64,000 nucleotides of DNA. Origin: Triops longicaudatus. Its lineage: Eukaryota; Arthropoda; Branchiopoda; Notostraca; Triopsidae. Where the stretch lies: positions 1-64,000 of the forward strand of contig JAGQDJ010000065.1 of the NCBI GenBank assembly GCA_022885665.1. Direction: 5' to 3'. A program made the position numbers and the translations under genes. Below the pieces are notes generated by a model. It ran no database searches. It was not told where the DNA came from and worked only from the letters and a program-made list of their open reading frames with translations. The stretch's first letter is position 1. Each line of letters begins with the position of its first letter. Of the stretch, positions 34,501 through 47,600 are shown piece after piece.

Positions 34501-35665
34501 CTTCAACACCCTTCCGAGCCAGCCCCGGTGCCTCGTCTCCTCTCCCACAACCGTGTTGCATCCCTTTAAGTCTTTCTGGCATCTTGTCAAAACTCCAAGT
34601 TGCCTTTACGCCTTCTTCTCGAAAACAATATATTGTTCACGAAAAAGGAGATAAGGGGTTAACTAGGGTAATTTATTTGGTAAAACCCCCCGACTTGTCA
34701 CCGCAACCCTTTTATGTGTTTTAAACAATTCCGGTAGTTGATCCTCTCCCCTCCTGGTTTTAAACCTTAAGCAAGCAATTTTTCATGCAGGCGCCTTTCA
34801 AGGTTCCTGATAGCTCTTGAACGCTTAGAAAAAACGTTCGTACGCATTTTGCTGTACAATAGACCCACTTGTCGTTTCAGTTGGTCCTTATCAATATGTC
34901 TACTGTAATAGCGCAACAAAACGTTCTACAAACGAAACGGCACTATATACCTGATAAACAGCCTACAAGAAGTCCTTGAAGTTTCCCGATGATGTTTCAT
35001 GCCACGTGGTTGACGGCTTATTGACAGGTTTTGATTCGACGGAGGCTTTCACTGCAGTACGTCACGTATTTATTTTTCCTTAAATGTTTTCGTTTTCATA
35101 TTACACTCATCAAAAGCATCACAAGAGATGACTTTGTTGGGTCTAACTAGCCTACTAAAGCCAAGGTCCCGCCAACAGTTATCCGTGGGTGTGCAATCAG
35201 ATTTTCGCTAGTGGGCGCACTGCGCTTTACAGGCAGAGAGGGCGAACACAACGGTCTACAAAACCTACCAGCGGAGCCCATGTCTTGTTCAGTCCCAGTG
35301 GAGCTGTAGAAGGTTTCACATTCGTGTCGTTCTCATTTGCTTGCTTATAGTAATAGCTGAAGATAACTGAATGCAGTGTGCAAGGCGTGTATAAAGCGCC
35401 GAACGTGTCTATAAAAGTTCTTTTTTTTTGCGAATGTGAATTATGGATCCCACTGAGCTCTGTGTAGCGACTCACTGAGGAAGAAAATTAAATCCTCCCG
35501 ATCAGTTACCCTCTTGTATATTTTTTTTTTATTTTCAACCGGAGTGGCTGGAAGCATAAGAATCGTGGGGCGAATTATTTCTGGAACTGAAGGGTTTGAC
35601 TTACGTTGCTGGTTTTCCTTTCTGAAATAAAAACTTAATGGGATTACACCGTCAATGAACTGAAT

Positions 35666-38600
35666 ATGGAGACCGAAGACGTAGCCAAAGCTGTAGACAC
35701 TATTTATAAGGTATCACTTTTTTCTTTACTCTTTTGCTTTTAACAGGTTATTTTGTGTCTTTATCTACATCAGCTTTTTCTACAGCTAAAAAGAAAATAT
35801 TGACAGAATTTTGCTACTAGAAGTAAGACATTTGGGCCAAACATTCGACTCTGGGGTAGATTTGAAAAAATAGTCACTAGCTCTGATCAAATATCATGTC
35901 GAAAATAACTGATGTTCGATGTTTGGTGTTTATTTTCCACAGCCTTTTTTCATGAGAGAAAATTGCGAAACTCAAATGTTTTAAAATTTGGTATAAAGTA
36001 ATAAAGGACATTGCGTGCTTCATGTGTACAGTATAAAAAAGTTACTATATAAATATAGGAATGTTTAGCTTCCAACTGCTAGATTTCTCGACAGTAAATT
36101 ACATTGTCTGTAGCTGGAGATAACGTGGGACTTAGACACAATATTTCTAATGTTTGTTTTGCCAGGTTCTTATGGCCCCGATTGCAGAAATGAACTAGCT
36201 TAGAAAAGAACTTTCAGGAGCTAATGCGCACTGCTGCTAGTCGAAATATAGATTGATAGAATAAAAGAGAGAATCATAAGTTACAGATTCAGTAAAGTCG
36301 TTTTTGCTAATTTTTTTACAGAGACGTCAGAATGATTTTTTTCTTTCCTGAAAGAAGGAAATTTGAAAAGTTGAAGGCTTTGGTTCAATTCAATTAGTTC
36401 GTCAAAGAAATCTTGAACAAACTTTTTAAGGGACTCCTTTCTATACCAAACACTATATCGTAAGCCTCTTTCCTCTACTCGACACTTAATTGAATTTGTT
36501 TGAATTTAATTACTTTAATACTTGGCCACAGAAAGGAAAAAAAAAAACGTATCAGTTACAGTGAGCTGAGCTTTAGGACTTCAACTTGCTGGTCTATTAG
36601 AATGAGCAAGTCATTAGTTTAACAAAACAAGATTTTTTATGCTAATAAACATCCTGCCTTAGAAAAAGCAAGCTGTAAACAAACGATCACTTAACAGCGT
36701 CGTTTACTTTAGTTTAGCACGTTTTCTATAAGTTACTTGGACAAGCAGTATTTTGCAAGTTTTAACAAGAGAAAGCCTAAAGTTAAAAGAATTTAGTTTG
36801 TTTAAGCGCCATAAACAAATTCACGATGTGGAGATAATTACGAAAGTGTGTGAAAAAGAAAGCGGACTTGAGTGAAGATCTTCCAAAACCCGCTGGCATG
36901 TGCAGGTTTACTGTAATAAGATGCTCTGGAGACCACTTTCTTTCTCAGCAAATATTGCTCTCTTAACATCACCCTAATTTCCGTTTCACCTTTCTTGGCG
37001 CATATTAAAAACTTTCACAGACGCAGACCTTTCGTAATCTTGAAGGTACCTATTCTCTTCTTAGATAACAACTTTTAGGCCTAAAACTGTGTCATAAGGT
37101 TAAATCGCACCTGCTTTTGTGGTTTTACGTTCCACATTCTGATTCTGGTATTCCAGTGCTGCTCATCCTTAACCATTTAAGCCATCATTAACCAAGGCAG
37201 TGAATTTTTCGTCTCACGATCTTCACTAGGCTGTTCTTCCTTGATTGATTGCTTTCCCAAATGAAACAGCCTCCTGAGAAAGGAAGCTTGACGTGAAATT
37301 CGTTCTAGTGAACTTTAGCTTTTGGGATTGCCTTAGAAGAAAAACTACAGCAGCAAAGAAGATGAAGAAAAACTCGTGCTAGAACGCGAGCGGTACGTCT
37401 TTGGTCAAAAATAGTTTTTACTAGTCGTTAAGGAGTAGCAAGACACACAAAAAGGGGGAGGATTTATCGTTACAAGTATTTTCGGTGTATCTTTGGTTTG
37501 CTTGAGCGTTTCATTCAGCTAATGATATTTTCTTTCCTTTTTTATTTTTCTTCTGGGTCGAACTTGCCGGGCCTGTCGTTTAGAATTTGGTCGACAAATT
37601 CAACCCTAGCTCCCGCCAATTGATTAACGCCGGGAAAGCCTACCTCAAGGCACTTCATGGTAAGTTAAACAGTTTCAGGTCCTTTGATGTGGGGTGTCTC
37701 TTATTATCTGTCTCTGTGCAGTACAGTCTCTACGGTGTATACTGCTTCGTTAGTGTTCTTTTGTGTAGTCTTGTATGGCTAACGTTAGCAAAAGGCTTAG
37801 AACTGTACTAATATAGAACAGAGGTCTGAAAACTCGTAGCTCGCACACGATTACGCGTGTACGAAAAGTGATTCATTATCTGCTGTACAGTATTGCAAGT
37901 TATTCATTTCAATTATTGTTTTGAATTAAGCGGAGCATGATTTCAACTTGACCGTACAATTCTTGCGTGTCCATTACCCTAGAAGCCTACCCTACTTGGC
38001 ATTACCCTAATTCGCGCAAGCGGGCTGAAATCAGTTTACCAAGTCTTTGGTCGAATACTGCACTTCCTTAAAACGCAAGACGCTCTTTTTCTCAAGCGCT
38101 CTACAATTATAGAGGAAGTAAGCTCATGTTGTGAAGTTGTCACTGAAACGTTCTTCAGTTTAAAAAACTGCCATTTTTCAACCAACTTTGAAGTTATGAA
38201 TTCTTTTCCAAATGAAAAAAAGTACCACTACAAATTTGATGTAGAAGATTGCAAAGCGAAATTGCCCTGATGCTTGACATATCCAACACCGAGAATAAAT
38301 ATCGCCCTGGTAGAGTCAGAAAGTTAGCTAATAGCACTAAGGGTAGCCGAAGGGGAAGGAAACGGACGATAGCAATTCCTCTTCCCTTTCTCTTCCTTAT
38401 ACAAGGTACGTCGCTTTTCCTTCGCGTCATTGGCCGATTTGTCTCAATAATGACTAAATTAATTATTAGACGTAGACTGAACGGGACGCATTACTACAGA
38501 AGCTTAATGTTGTTCGTACTCAACTGACAATTATGTTCACTTCCGAGTTGGAGCTAAAAGAAAGTTTGTTATTATCACCGAAAAATGTATTTAACATCTG

Positions 38601-41600
38601 GGGGGGGGGGGCTTTGCGTAAATTTTAATATAAGTATTATGAACAGTTTGAGATATTAGGAGTTTATCTAAATTCTATTTACAGGAGTTACTAGTAAAAA
38701 TTCAGATATATATACAATAGTGTCAAAAATAAAAATAGAGCCACATACGGTGTTTTCCTCTTATTTCTGGAAGATATCGCATTTTGTAGTTGGCCATAGT
38801 ACTTTATCACTTATTGTCTTGAATATTTTTTTCTCGAATATTTCTTCTCTGTCTTTACACAAGTGCACGTAACTTATAGATTTGAAGTTGTAATGAGTTA
38901 CACTCATACGACGACATTGTTCGAACTGTCTGCAGCTACATTGAAGTTTATTTACATGCAGGTACAAGTAAATCTGATTTACCACTCCAATTCAAAGCGG
39001 GCGAGAGCAAACTTACAGAATTTTGCTTTTTTTCGTGCTTTATACATGAAAAGTATAGTGCCTGACTTTTCAATCATTGTCTTTGCTTCGATTCTTGAAA
39101 AACATCTTATCGCAGAAAATGCTTTCGAAAGATGAATTTAGAAGTAAATCACATTAACTACGAACTGCATTTTGTATAATAATGGTCTAGCAGAACATTG
39201 AGTTGTGAGCTCCATACGGAGCGTAATGTTGTTGTAAAAAAAGAATTTTACTTTTCGCAAGAATTGGTTGGGAAAATCAATTATTCCCAGGTTACATCCC
39301 ACATTCTAGTGTTGATAGTTCATAATAGCAGTTAAGGGCTCTTTGGTATAATTAATTTTCCAAAGTTTCACTAGAAAAGTCCCGCGGGACGTAGAAACAT
39401 TAAAGACCCACTCCCAACTATTAGGAAAAATGTGATTATCCCCGCTTATAGATTGATCGTAATCACAAAATGGGAAGATGTTCTGAATATGCACAGGTAG
39501 TAATGTACCGTGAAACAAAGAAAGTGATGTACGTTTTGTGCTTAGGGTGGTCACAGTCTTTTTTCAAACTTTATAGCACACTGCAAGGTTTTGTATGTCA
39601 CGTTTTACTCATTAAGTCTTGGATCACCCGAGGTTGCCTTTCTCAGATAAAAATAGTTACCTCCATGTTTCTCTGAATGAGTGTTCTCACTTATCCTTGA
39701 GGTGCACTTCATTTTTCGTACCTTATTATTATGAGGTGCTGCTTTTTTAAGGAAACTATTTTTACGAAAACAAAACTTACGTGGAACTTTTTATTAGAAA
39801 AATGATAAGAAACCTCGAAAATCCTTGAAGTGGGCTTTGGTATAAGTGGGATTCCTTCAAGCTTTAAAAGGCACTTTACCGTCTTAATTTTTCTCGGGGA
39901 CATTTCGGTGTAGTTTTATCACCCCGCCTTCCTTTGTGCAGAAATAGGCAAATACTGCAGACTGCAATGTAAAGGCGACTGCTTGTCTAAAAGCTTATCA
40001 ATGCAAGCAGAAAGTATTAGAGCGGAAGCAAGCCATTTCGCATTTACACAAAAGGAAAAAATTAAGTTGCGAAGACTTATTTCTCTTGGTTATGGTAAAG
40101 AAGGTTATGTTTTACTTTCTTTTTTATCAAGCCTTCTTCGTTCAGTAGAGTAATAATTCGAGGCACGAGACAAGTGCGAGGGCTTTAGCACGTGGTTCTT
40201 TTCATTTACGGTCATCGTTTCCTGGTCTTATAAAAACTGACAGACGTAATCTTGTGTATATAATTCAATTAAAGTTACGGAAGCCTTTTTTCCGGTTTCG
40301 TTGTACAGTGAGAATTTTTCATGATTCCCTTTTGAAGGATCAAAGGAAGCCCAGTCGCGTTACAGAGTCCTTTTTTTTTTTGTCCATACTTCCCTAGTGA
40401 GTATAAGAGAACTTCTATTGTTTCTTTTTTTGTGTGTTCGCTACAGGCGCAGCAGCAGCTTCCAAAGTTTACCTGGATACTTTGTCACGTGTGGCCAAAC
40501 TAGCCCAACAAGGACCGTGGGGCGGGACAGCGGATATCGGTAAGTCTTTGCTAACCGCAAACTTTTTTTCCTGTTCCCTTTCAAGGATCATTAATAACAC
40601 GGGCGTTCCCCTTATACATAATAACGTCTTCTTTTCGAGCGATTCTACATTTTAACATGTATGGTGGCGCCATTATTGAGCATAAGAAGGGCGTTTAGAT
40701 AGAAACTATCACAGACACGTGGCAAAACCGTTAACTGTTTTGCGATCTAAACAGTGAACAAACGGTTCCATCGCTCTACTAATTTGAACAACAAGCCACA
40801 CAAACCTTCGAGCAAACTGCAAACACTTTTCTTCCGGTTACGAAACACCAGTGCGAGGTATACGTGACCAGTTAGCCGCTTCAGGACGCTAATAATAAAT
40901 CAATGATTTGCAAACACAGATCGAGCATTTTAATTTGACCGAGAAGTTTTGAACTTAATGAACATTTGGTGAAGCGTAGTGAGCCGTTAGCTATTTGACA
41001 AGCGATTTCCGAAAAATGGACTGAATATTAAGGCTGTACATACCGAAAGTAGTGTCTTTGGGTACGAAAGGCGCATGTCTAATTTAAACCGATTTATGCA
41101 GGCAAAATCCACGACAAAATATATTTCAGCATAAGGTGCACGACGTTTACGGGAGCCATGTTCTTATGTCATCTTCTCGCAAATAGATTTAGCCACGATA
41201 GAAACATTTTGCCCATTACCTTTCGACTAATAAAATACACGACACTAAGGTTAACATCCCCTATGAGATTGACAGGGTGAGAATGCCGAAGTTCATGAGA
41301 GGGCAGAACACATACACGTGTATGACACTCGGTAAAACACAAACGAAAAATTGATTCTTTTTCGAGTGCCGAAGGGACGCAGGGAATTCCCTTGGTACCG
41401 AATAGGGCTGCAAAGTTAGGCATTTACATTTCTTTGATTTCTTGGATGATAGCGAGTTCTTTGTGTGGGAGCAAAGTATAATCGAAATATACGTACTTTA
41501 AAAAGAATAGAAAAAAACTTTTCAAGTCTGAAATGAGAATGAAAGATTGTAGAAACTTCCGTGGAACGGGACTGTAAATAAACTTTTATCTTCAGTACTT

Positions 41601-44600
41601 AGAAAGAGCTTGAAGACATTTAGCGGATAAAATTCGAAGCTAACGTCTCAGAATAGTCGTACAGGTGGCACAAATTTCAGCAGCAGGGACGAGTCTTACT
41701 CTTCGATTCATCTTCATATAGCTTACAGAATATAAAAGCTTTTGAACCAGAGCACTGGGACGTACTCCAGTCGATTTTAACTTCCTTTTGTAAGAATAGT
41801 GACAAAAAGAGGCTTTGATTGAGCTGGCAACAAGATTTTGAAACGCTCTTGACTATCGAGACCGTTGTCGACGTGCACAAAGAACGTTTTCTTGTCTCCA
41901 GAGAGAAAACGCTCTTCTACAAACTTTGCTGCACTTCTTGCCCTTCAATCTTTGGCGTTTCAGGGAATGGAAACTTCTCAATGGTATCTAAAAAGTCATT
42001 AGCAGGTTGTTTAACTGGCTTTTCTTAGCTGAAATCACTTGTCTGTCAAGCTCCTTTTATTCCCAAATTCAGAACTTTTCCCTCGTCCTCTTTCTCCACC
42101 GATCTCTCTGCTCCATCTTTCCCGCGATCCAATCTTTGTCTGATTCTTTGTGGGCATTTTTCTTGTACTTCCTTATCGCTGTTAAATTTCTTCGCTGCGG
42201 GAGTTTACGTAGGCTTCGTTCAGTTACGAGACACGAAGGCTCTATCGTTTCGATTCCTAAACGCCTTCATGTGATCACCAAGCCGAAAAAAAGTCTTTGA
42301 ATGTAGGGTCTATCAAGGCGAAACGTGTGGGCAGCTTACGAAAACTCAACGATCTTGGGGTCTCTGAATAATGAGAACTTTTTCGGGGGAACCTCAGGAA
42401 AAAGGAAGAGAAGAAAGAAACGGCAGCTTGTTTGTCATGATAATTTTCTGGTGAACGAACCCAAAGGATGAGAAGTGAAAGGAAAAATCAATAAAATGTT
42501 GATTTTTCCTTCATTTTTATTTGTATTTCTAGTATCAAAAGCGCAATAAATTGTCATACTTGACTGAACTGCACTAGGAAACTTCTGGGCGTCCGTGTGG
42601 ACATACTCTTGGTGATTATTGACTTGATAACAACTCCGCGGATATTAAAACTTCCCCTCCAGCTGTCAAACGTCAAAGAGGGCGTGGACTTCACACCTTC
42701 ACCAGCCTTAACTCGTTTCTCCACCAAATGGGAAGGAAGAAGACAACTTTTCTCTCATCGTAATAACCTAAGCCTATGTCGAAAATAGACCAGAAGACAA
42801 TAATCATTTTTAGGAAGGGAGAAAAACCTCCAATGTAGGGTAGGGTTATACTGTGGTACAGCCCGATAGTTGTTTACCGTTTCCGTTTTGTACAGTTGGG
42901 TACGCTACGTACTTCGGCGAAGTGGGTACAGTATAAGATTACGTTACGCATGGATCCATATGTGGGAAGCTTGTTTTTGCGAACCCTTTCGGTCTTATCT
43001 CCTTCTCTCACCATGTCTTCATTTATCGCCCTTTGCTTTTCCCTTCTAGATGGCTTTTTGTCTTGGAAAAGAAACCTAGGTCAATTTTTGCTATCCTAGG
43101 AAGGGAGAGCTAGGCATGGGCAAGTTCGCCTAGGCGTTTCGCCAATACTAATGATGACGGTTCGGTGCACTTGAGAGGTCGGAGAGCTAAACACAATACG
43201 TACGATACGATAGAGAGTACGGCAAGTCATAGGGGAAGATATTCGGTGACAATTCCACGGAACCTAACCGCCCTAAGTCAACATTTGCAGTTGCACTCGT
43301 GGATGAAGGTGATGGACATTACAAAAGTCTCCTCAAATAGCAATACGGTAACTGTAGCCTGAAGTACTTCAGAAAGCCAAAGCGAAGAAAGTAGATCTGG
43401 TAGTGAAAGCCATTTACTCAAGCTAGGGATGTACTTTAACCGTTACATCGCAAGTGTTGAAAAAAACGGAAAGTAAGCACAACGTCAGGCAAAACTAAAA
43501 TTTGGTAAAATCTTTGTACACATAACTTCAATGTGGGTAAAATAAACGTCACTTTTTTAGTGCGGGGCGCTTTTCTGTATAGTAATTATTTGTGTTATAT
43601 TTGAGTTCTACAAGTATATAAAGGACTTCATAAGCAGTCAAAAGACCGATTTGTTATTGTGTGGGGAAAATACTTTTGGAAGGAATAACAACTTGTAATA
43701 ATCAGGAAATAAAGAAGTATTGGGATCATTACAGTTTATTCACCAAGCTTCTTGAAGTTATCTAGCGTTGCATTAAAAAAGGCGCAGAATGAGTTTTCGT
43801 AACGAAAGTATGTCACAGAACCTTCAAAACTAAGCAAAGTTTACAAACTAGCCCTTGAGAAGCTTATTTTAGTCAATTTTTAGATATATCAAGTCTCCTT
43901 CAAATCAACAAAAGTTCTGTGTCTATTGTGATGTAAAAATTTGCTTACAGATCGGAAACAGAGTCGAAAGTATCATCGCACTATGCGGATAAACAATGCC
44001 CAAAACTCTTTTTATGCATAGACTTATGATTCTAAAAGGTCATTTTCACTGTAAAACAAGAAAATGAGCAGCTACCATAAGGTTCGAAAAGTTGAAAGAT
44101 TTTAAGTTTTATGTTAGAGAGATGACAATTGACGAGCTTTTTCTAACACTAACATTGGTCTAAAAGTCAACGAAGTCTAATGTGACAACGTCCGTTTAAG
44201 CCCAAGAGACCTGACGATAAATTCAAGAATTTGAATTATACACTCTGGTCTTATTTTTGACACGTTATATTTTACTTCATTGCTATTCATGAAAGAAAGG
44301 AACGGTCAGAAATACATTGTTACTACTCAGATCCCTTGCCCACATCAGACTCCATTTCAACATCCAAAATATTCTAACAAATCCCAAAGCTTTCCACGCT
44401 GTCAAAGATTTCGCTATGTCGGCAAAGGACCTTAAGTAACACAACGCTCCTTTACACAGGCAGCTCCTCTCCCCTTATAATCCCATTCAATTCAAATGTA
44501 TATAAGCGCTGAAAATTACCGAACGAAAGTCCATAATAAGCTTACTATTATGTGACATAATGTATACATTTGTTATTGTTTTAATTGTTACATCAACAAC

Positions 44601-47600
44601 TATTAAAGTGAAACGATGTACGGCAACGAGCAAAGCTCACGCCGGTGAAAGAAATAAAAAAAAATGAAAGAAAGGAACGGTCAGAAATACATTGTGGCCA
44701 ACGTTCGTTTCCCCCCAGCAGTATCGAATCTCCGCACTACGGCGTGAAGTATACGGAACCACCAAAAACAAGAAAGAAGCTACTCACAGGGAGTGAGAAG
44801 CTTTAGCTACCATGGGGTACTAACTTAATTTTCGGGCTGGATTGCTTTTATGTAAGTAATTTTCTTGCATCCAAGCAACGTAACCTAGCTGCTGTGTTAC
44901 TTCCCCCAAAAGTAAGAAAAGACATTGGGCTGTAGATTTGAGTTACATTTGTAACCGAATGGTTCTTTTTCACTCCGCCATTGAACCAAACTATAGTGCG
45001 CCATACTCCCCTTAAACACCGTATAGGCGTACAATTGCAAACCTCCCCTTGGTGTCCAGCGTATATGCTGTACAGTTGGGTACGTCAGTTACCAAGCAAT
45101 GGCCACATATGGCTCGTAAAGATACGCAGGAAATGTTCGTAGATGGGCCGTGACAAGAATTTCGATGTCTGGTAGTCCACGCTGAGACATTCCTGCTTCC
45201 TTCAGTAAAAGGATGTTCCTAGGAGGAAGAAGAAATGAGAAAAATCGAAACGGTGCTAAGACAATAAGTTCACAAAAACTCCCCAAAAACATGCGATATG
45301 TGACCAGCGTACCACACCATGTAGTAAGGTTTCTCGCTCCTTTCTTTTTCTTTCGTACATTGGGGAAATCTCCGTCGGTGATCTATTACCCAAGAGATGA
45401 AAATGTATGTAGGGCCGAACGTCTCCCTTTCGTAAGAAATTTCCTTGTCTATGCCACATTACACATCTTCCGGTTGCATGTACAGGAGGCTGTGATACAT
45501 TTTTATTACTATTCCATCAGAAGTGGGAAGTAGGGAAATGTTTTATGGAGGACTTCCTTCGATTCATTTTTATGTTAGGAATTTTTATTTTTTATCTGTA
45601 CAGAGGGGACGAAGAGGATTTTCCGATTACGAAGGATTTTACAACTAACTTTGTAATGTGCTTTTTGTATTAACAGGCGCCTCCTTGCAGCAAATGGTGG
45701 AAGTTTATAAAGAAATCCAAAACCAACAGCTCAACTTGGTAAGCTTTCTTAATTGTTTTACTCGAAGTTATTCTTAGCTCGTGCAGCTCGTAGAAGTGCA
45801 AACGATTATAAGTTTTGTTTAATTCTAATTAATTATTCTGAAAAATATGAACAAGCCGATTGATTGATCACGTCTTACGAAACTTCATCCGATCAATAAA
45901 ACGTAAGCTAAATTCTTAAACATCCGATAAATTTTGCTATACGTAAGATTTCATAAAATGTGTTTTTAGCAGAGAATATGATTTTACATATGAGTAGTAG
46001 AAAACGTTACGAGGTAACTCGATTACACACGACAATTTCCCACGCATGGTGTGAGCTTATTTTCAATAGACGTTGCACGACGTAGATTTAAAGCAAAAAT
46101 CAACGCGCATTTTTTTGTTGTTTCTCATCCAACAAAAATGTCGTCAGTAAACTGGTTAAAATCTACTTCTCAAACCCTGTCAGATTTAAAAACATGTCTA
46201 TTCCCTGAGCGAGATGAAACCATGTTACCGAATGTTTACGTTTATTTTTATTTTTAATACTTATTTATGCCAATTTAAATGTAATTGGCGCCAGACGTTT
46301 TCCAACTCAAATATGCCATTGCAGAAATGTTTGACATATTGTACGTTCATTTTAGCTTATATTTTCCAAAAAGCAAAAGGTCCTATAAAACTTTTGCTTT
46401 TCAACCCTTGAGTGCAATATACTAAAACAGCCCAAGGCTCTCAAAAGTTAGAAGTGCTCAGAAGCCAATATGGCCCTCTCGTAAGGAAGAGAAAATCTCC
46501 CATGGACGGCTAAGGATTTGTAGCATATGGTTATTTATTGCCCTGAAGTGATTTTTGGAGCGAAAACTGCTACTGTACTTCTTTATCTGATAAATAAAGT
46601 TTCGAGTCCTGAGAGTACAAGGAAATTGTTAGGATAATAAGGCAGCTTGTAGTGTAATGTATTTAGCTGCCAACGCCAATAAGAGCTTCAGAGTAGAGAA
46701 AAGCAGAGCTGCTCTTGGTCAAACGAACAACAGGGAAGCAAAATGCAAGGGTAGAACGTCTATGCAGAACTAAGGGTAGGGGTTCTGGAAATCGAATTGT
46801 TAAACGAGAAAGCCTGTTAAGGAAACAAACAACTGCTACATGGAAGTTGGGGGAATTTTCGAATCTTTGTCGTTTATTCCAACAACATGAAAGATTTTCG
46901 TAGAGTTCAAAACTTAATTCTTCTTAACGCGCATTTGTTTAATATTTATTTTCTATGTTGACGCTATTTACGACTTCTGGAAAGCAAACTTTAAAATTAA
47001 CAAAATTTTTTTCCAAATTTACAGTGATAAGAGATAAAAAGATCAAAGATTTGTAGAGCTACTAATTGAACAAAACTGATTACTACATGTTTAAAATATA
47101 AATTTTGACAGTTTATTTTTAGTCTTTTTTCCGATTGTTAAATCCACTTTTTAAGGTTTCGGTCCGGGATCAGTAACAGATTAAAATTATTTTCATTGAA
47201 TCTTATGGGTCTTATAACGAACGCTTCTTTAACCGAACGCCGCCTAGGAACAGATTAGGTTCGTTAAAAGGGGTACCACTGTATTCGTGATTTCTATAGT
47301 AAAATACAAAAACACAGGCAGAAGATGTAGGATTATACGGTCTTTGAACGTTTTTCATGTTCCATTTTATGTTTGGCCGATCTTTCAATAGCTTTTCTTT
47401 GTATTTAACTTTATTTTTTGCTGTTGGCATGTGGATGAGTATAACAGAGAGTTAGATCGCGTGAATAAAGCTCGTAAAGCAATGTGGGATCTTCTTTATC
47501 GCTAAGAGCTCTCACCGACTATGAATGAATGACACGGCCCATTTGTCCTGGGATAAATCTATCTTGTCTGGTCGCGAACTGGGCAATTTCTTTCGAATTC

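Larger units (their letters stand above)
28874..35665. other. Large spacer between the SLC26A11-like and IRSp53 genes
   Basis: A 6.8-kb AT-rich region with the 3' UTR of the transporter at its left and the leader of the I-BAR gene at its right. One exon-like stretch lies at 31442-31549, ending in a GTAAGC donor. CAGTGGCGCC at 34207-34216 resembles a hAT terminus but has no partner. No other repeats, RNAs or conserved frames were recognised. Confidence 0.55.

Noticed and set aside
42889..45084. 16-bp direct repeat TGTACAGTTGGGTACG about 2.2 kb apart, suggesting a transposon
   Set aside because: A repeat of this length is expected by chance in a window this large, and no terminal repeats or target duplication accompany it.
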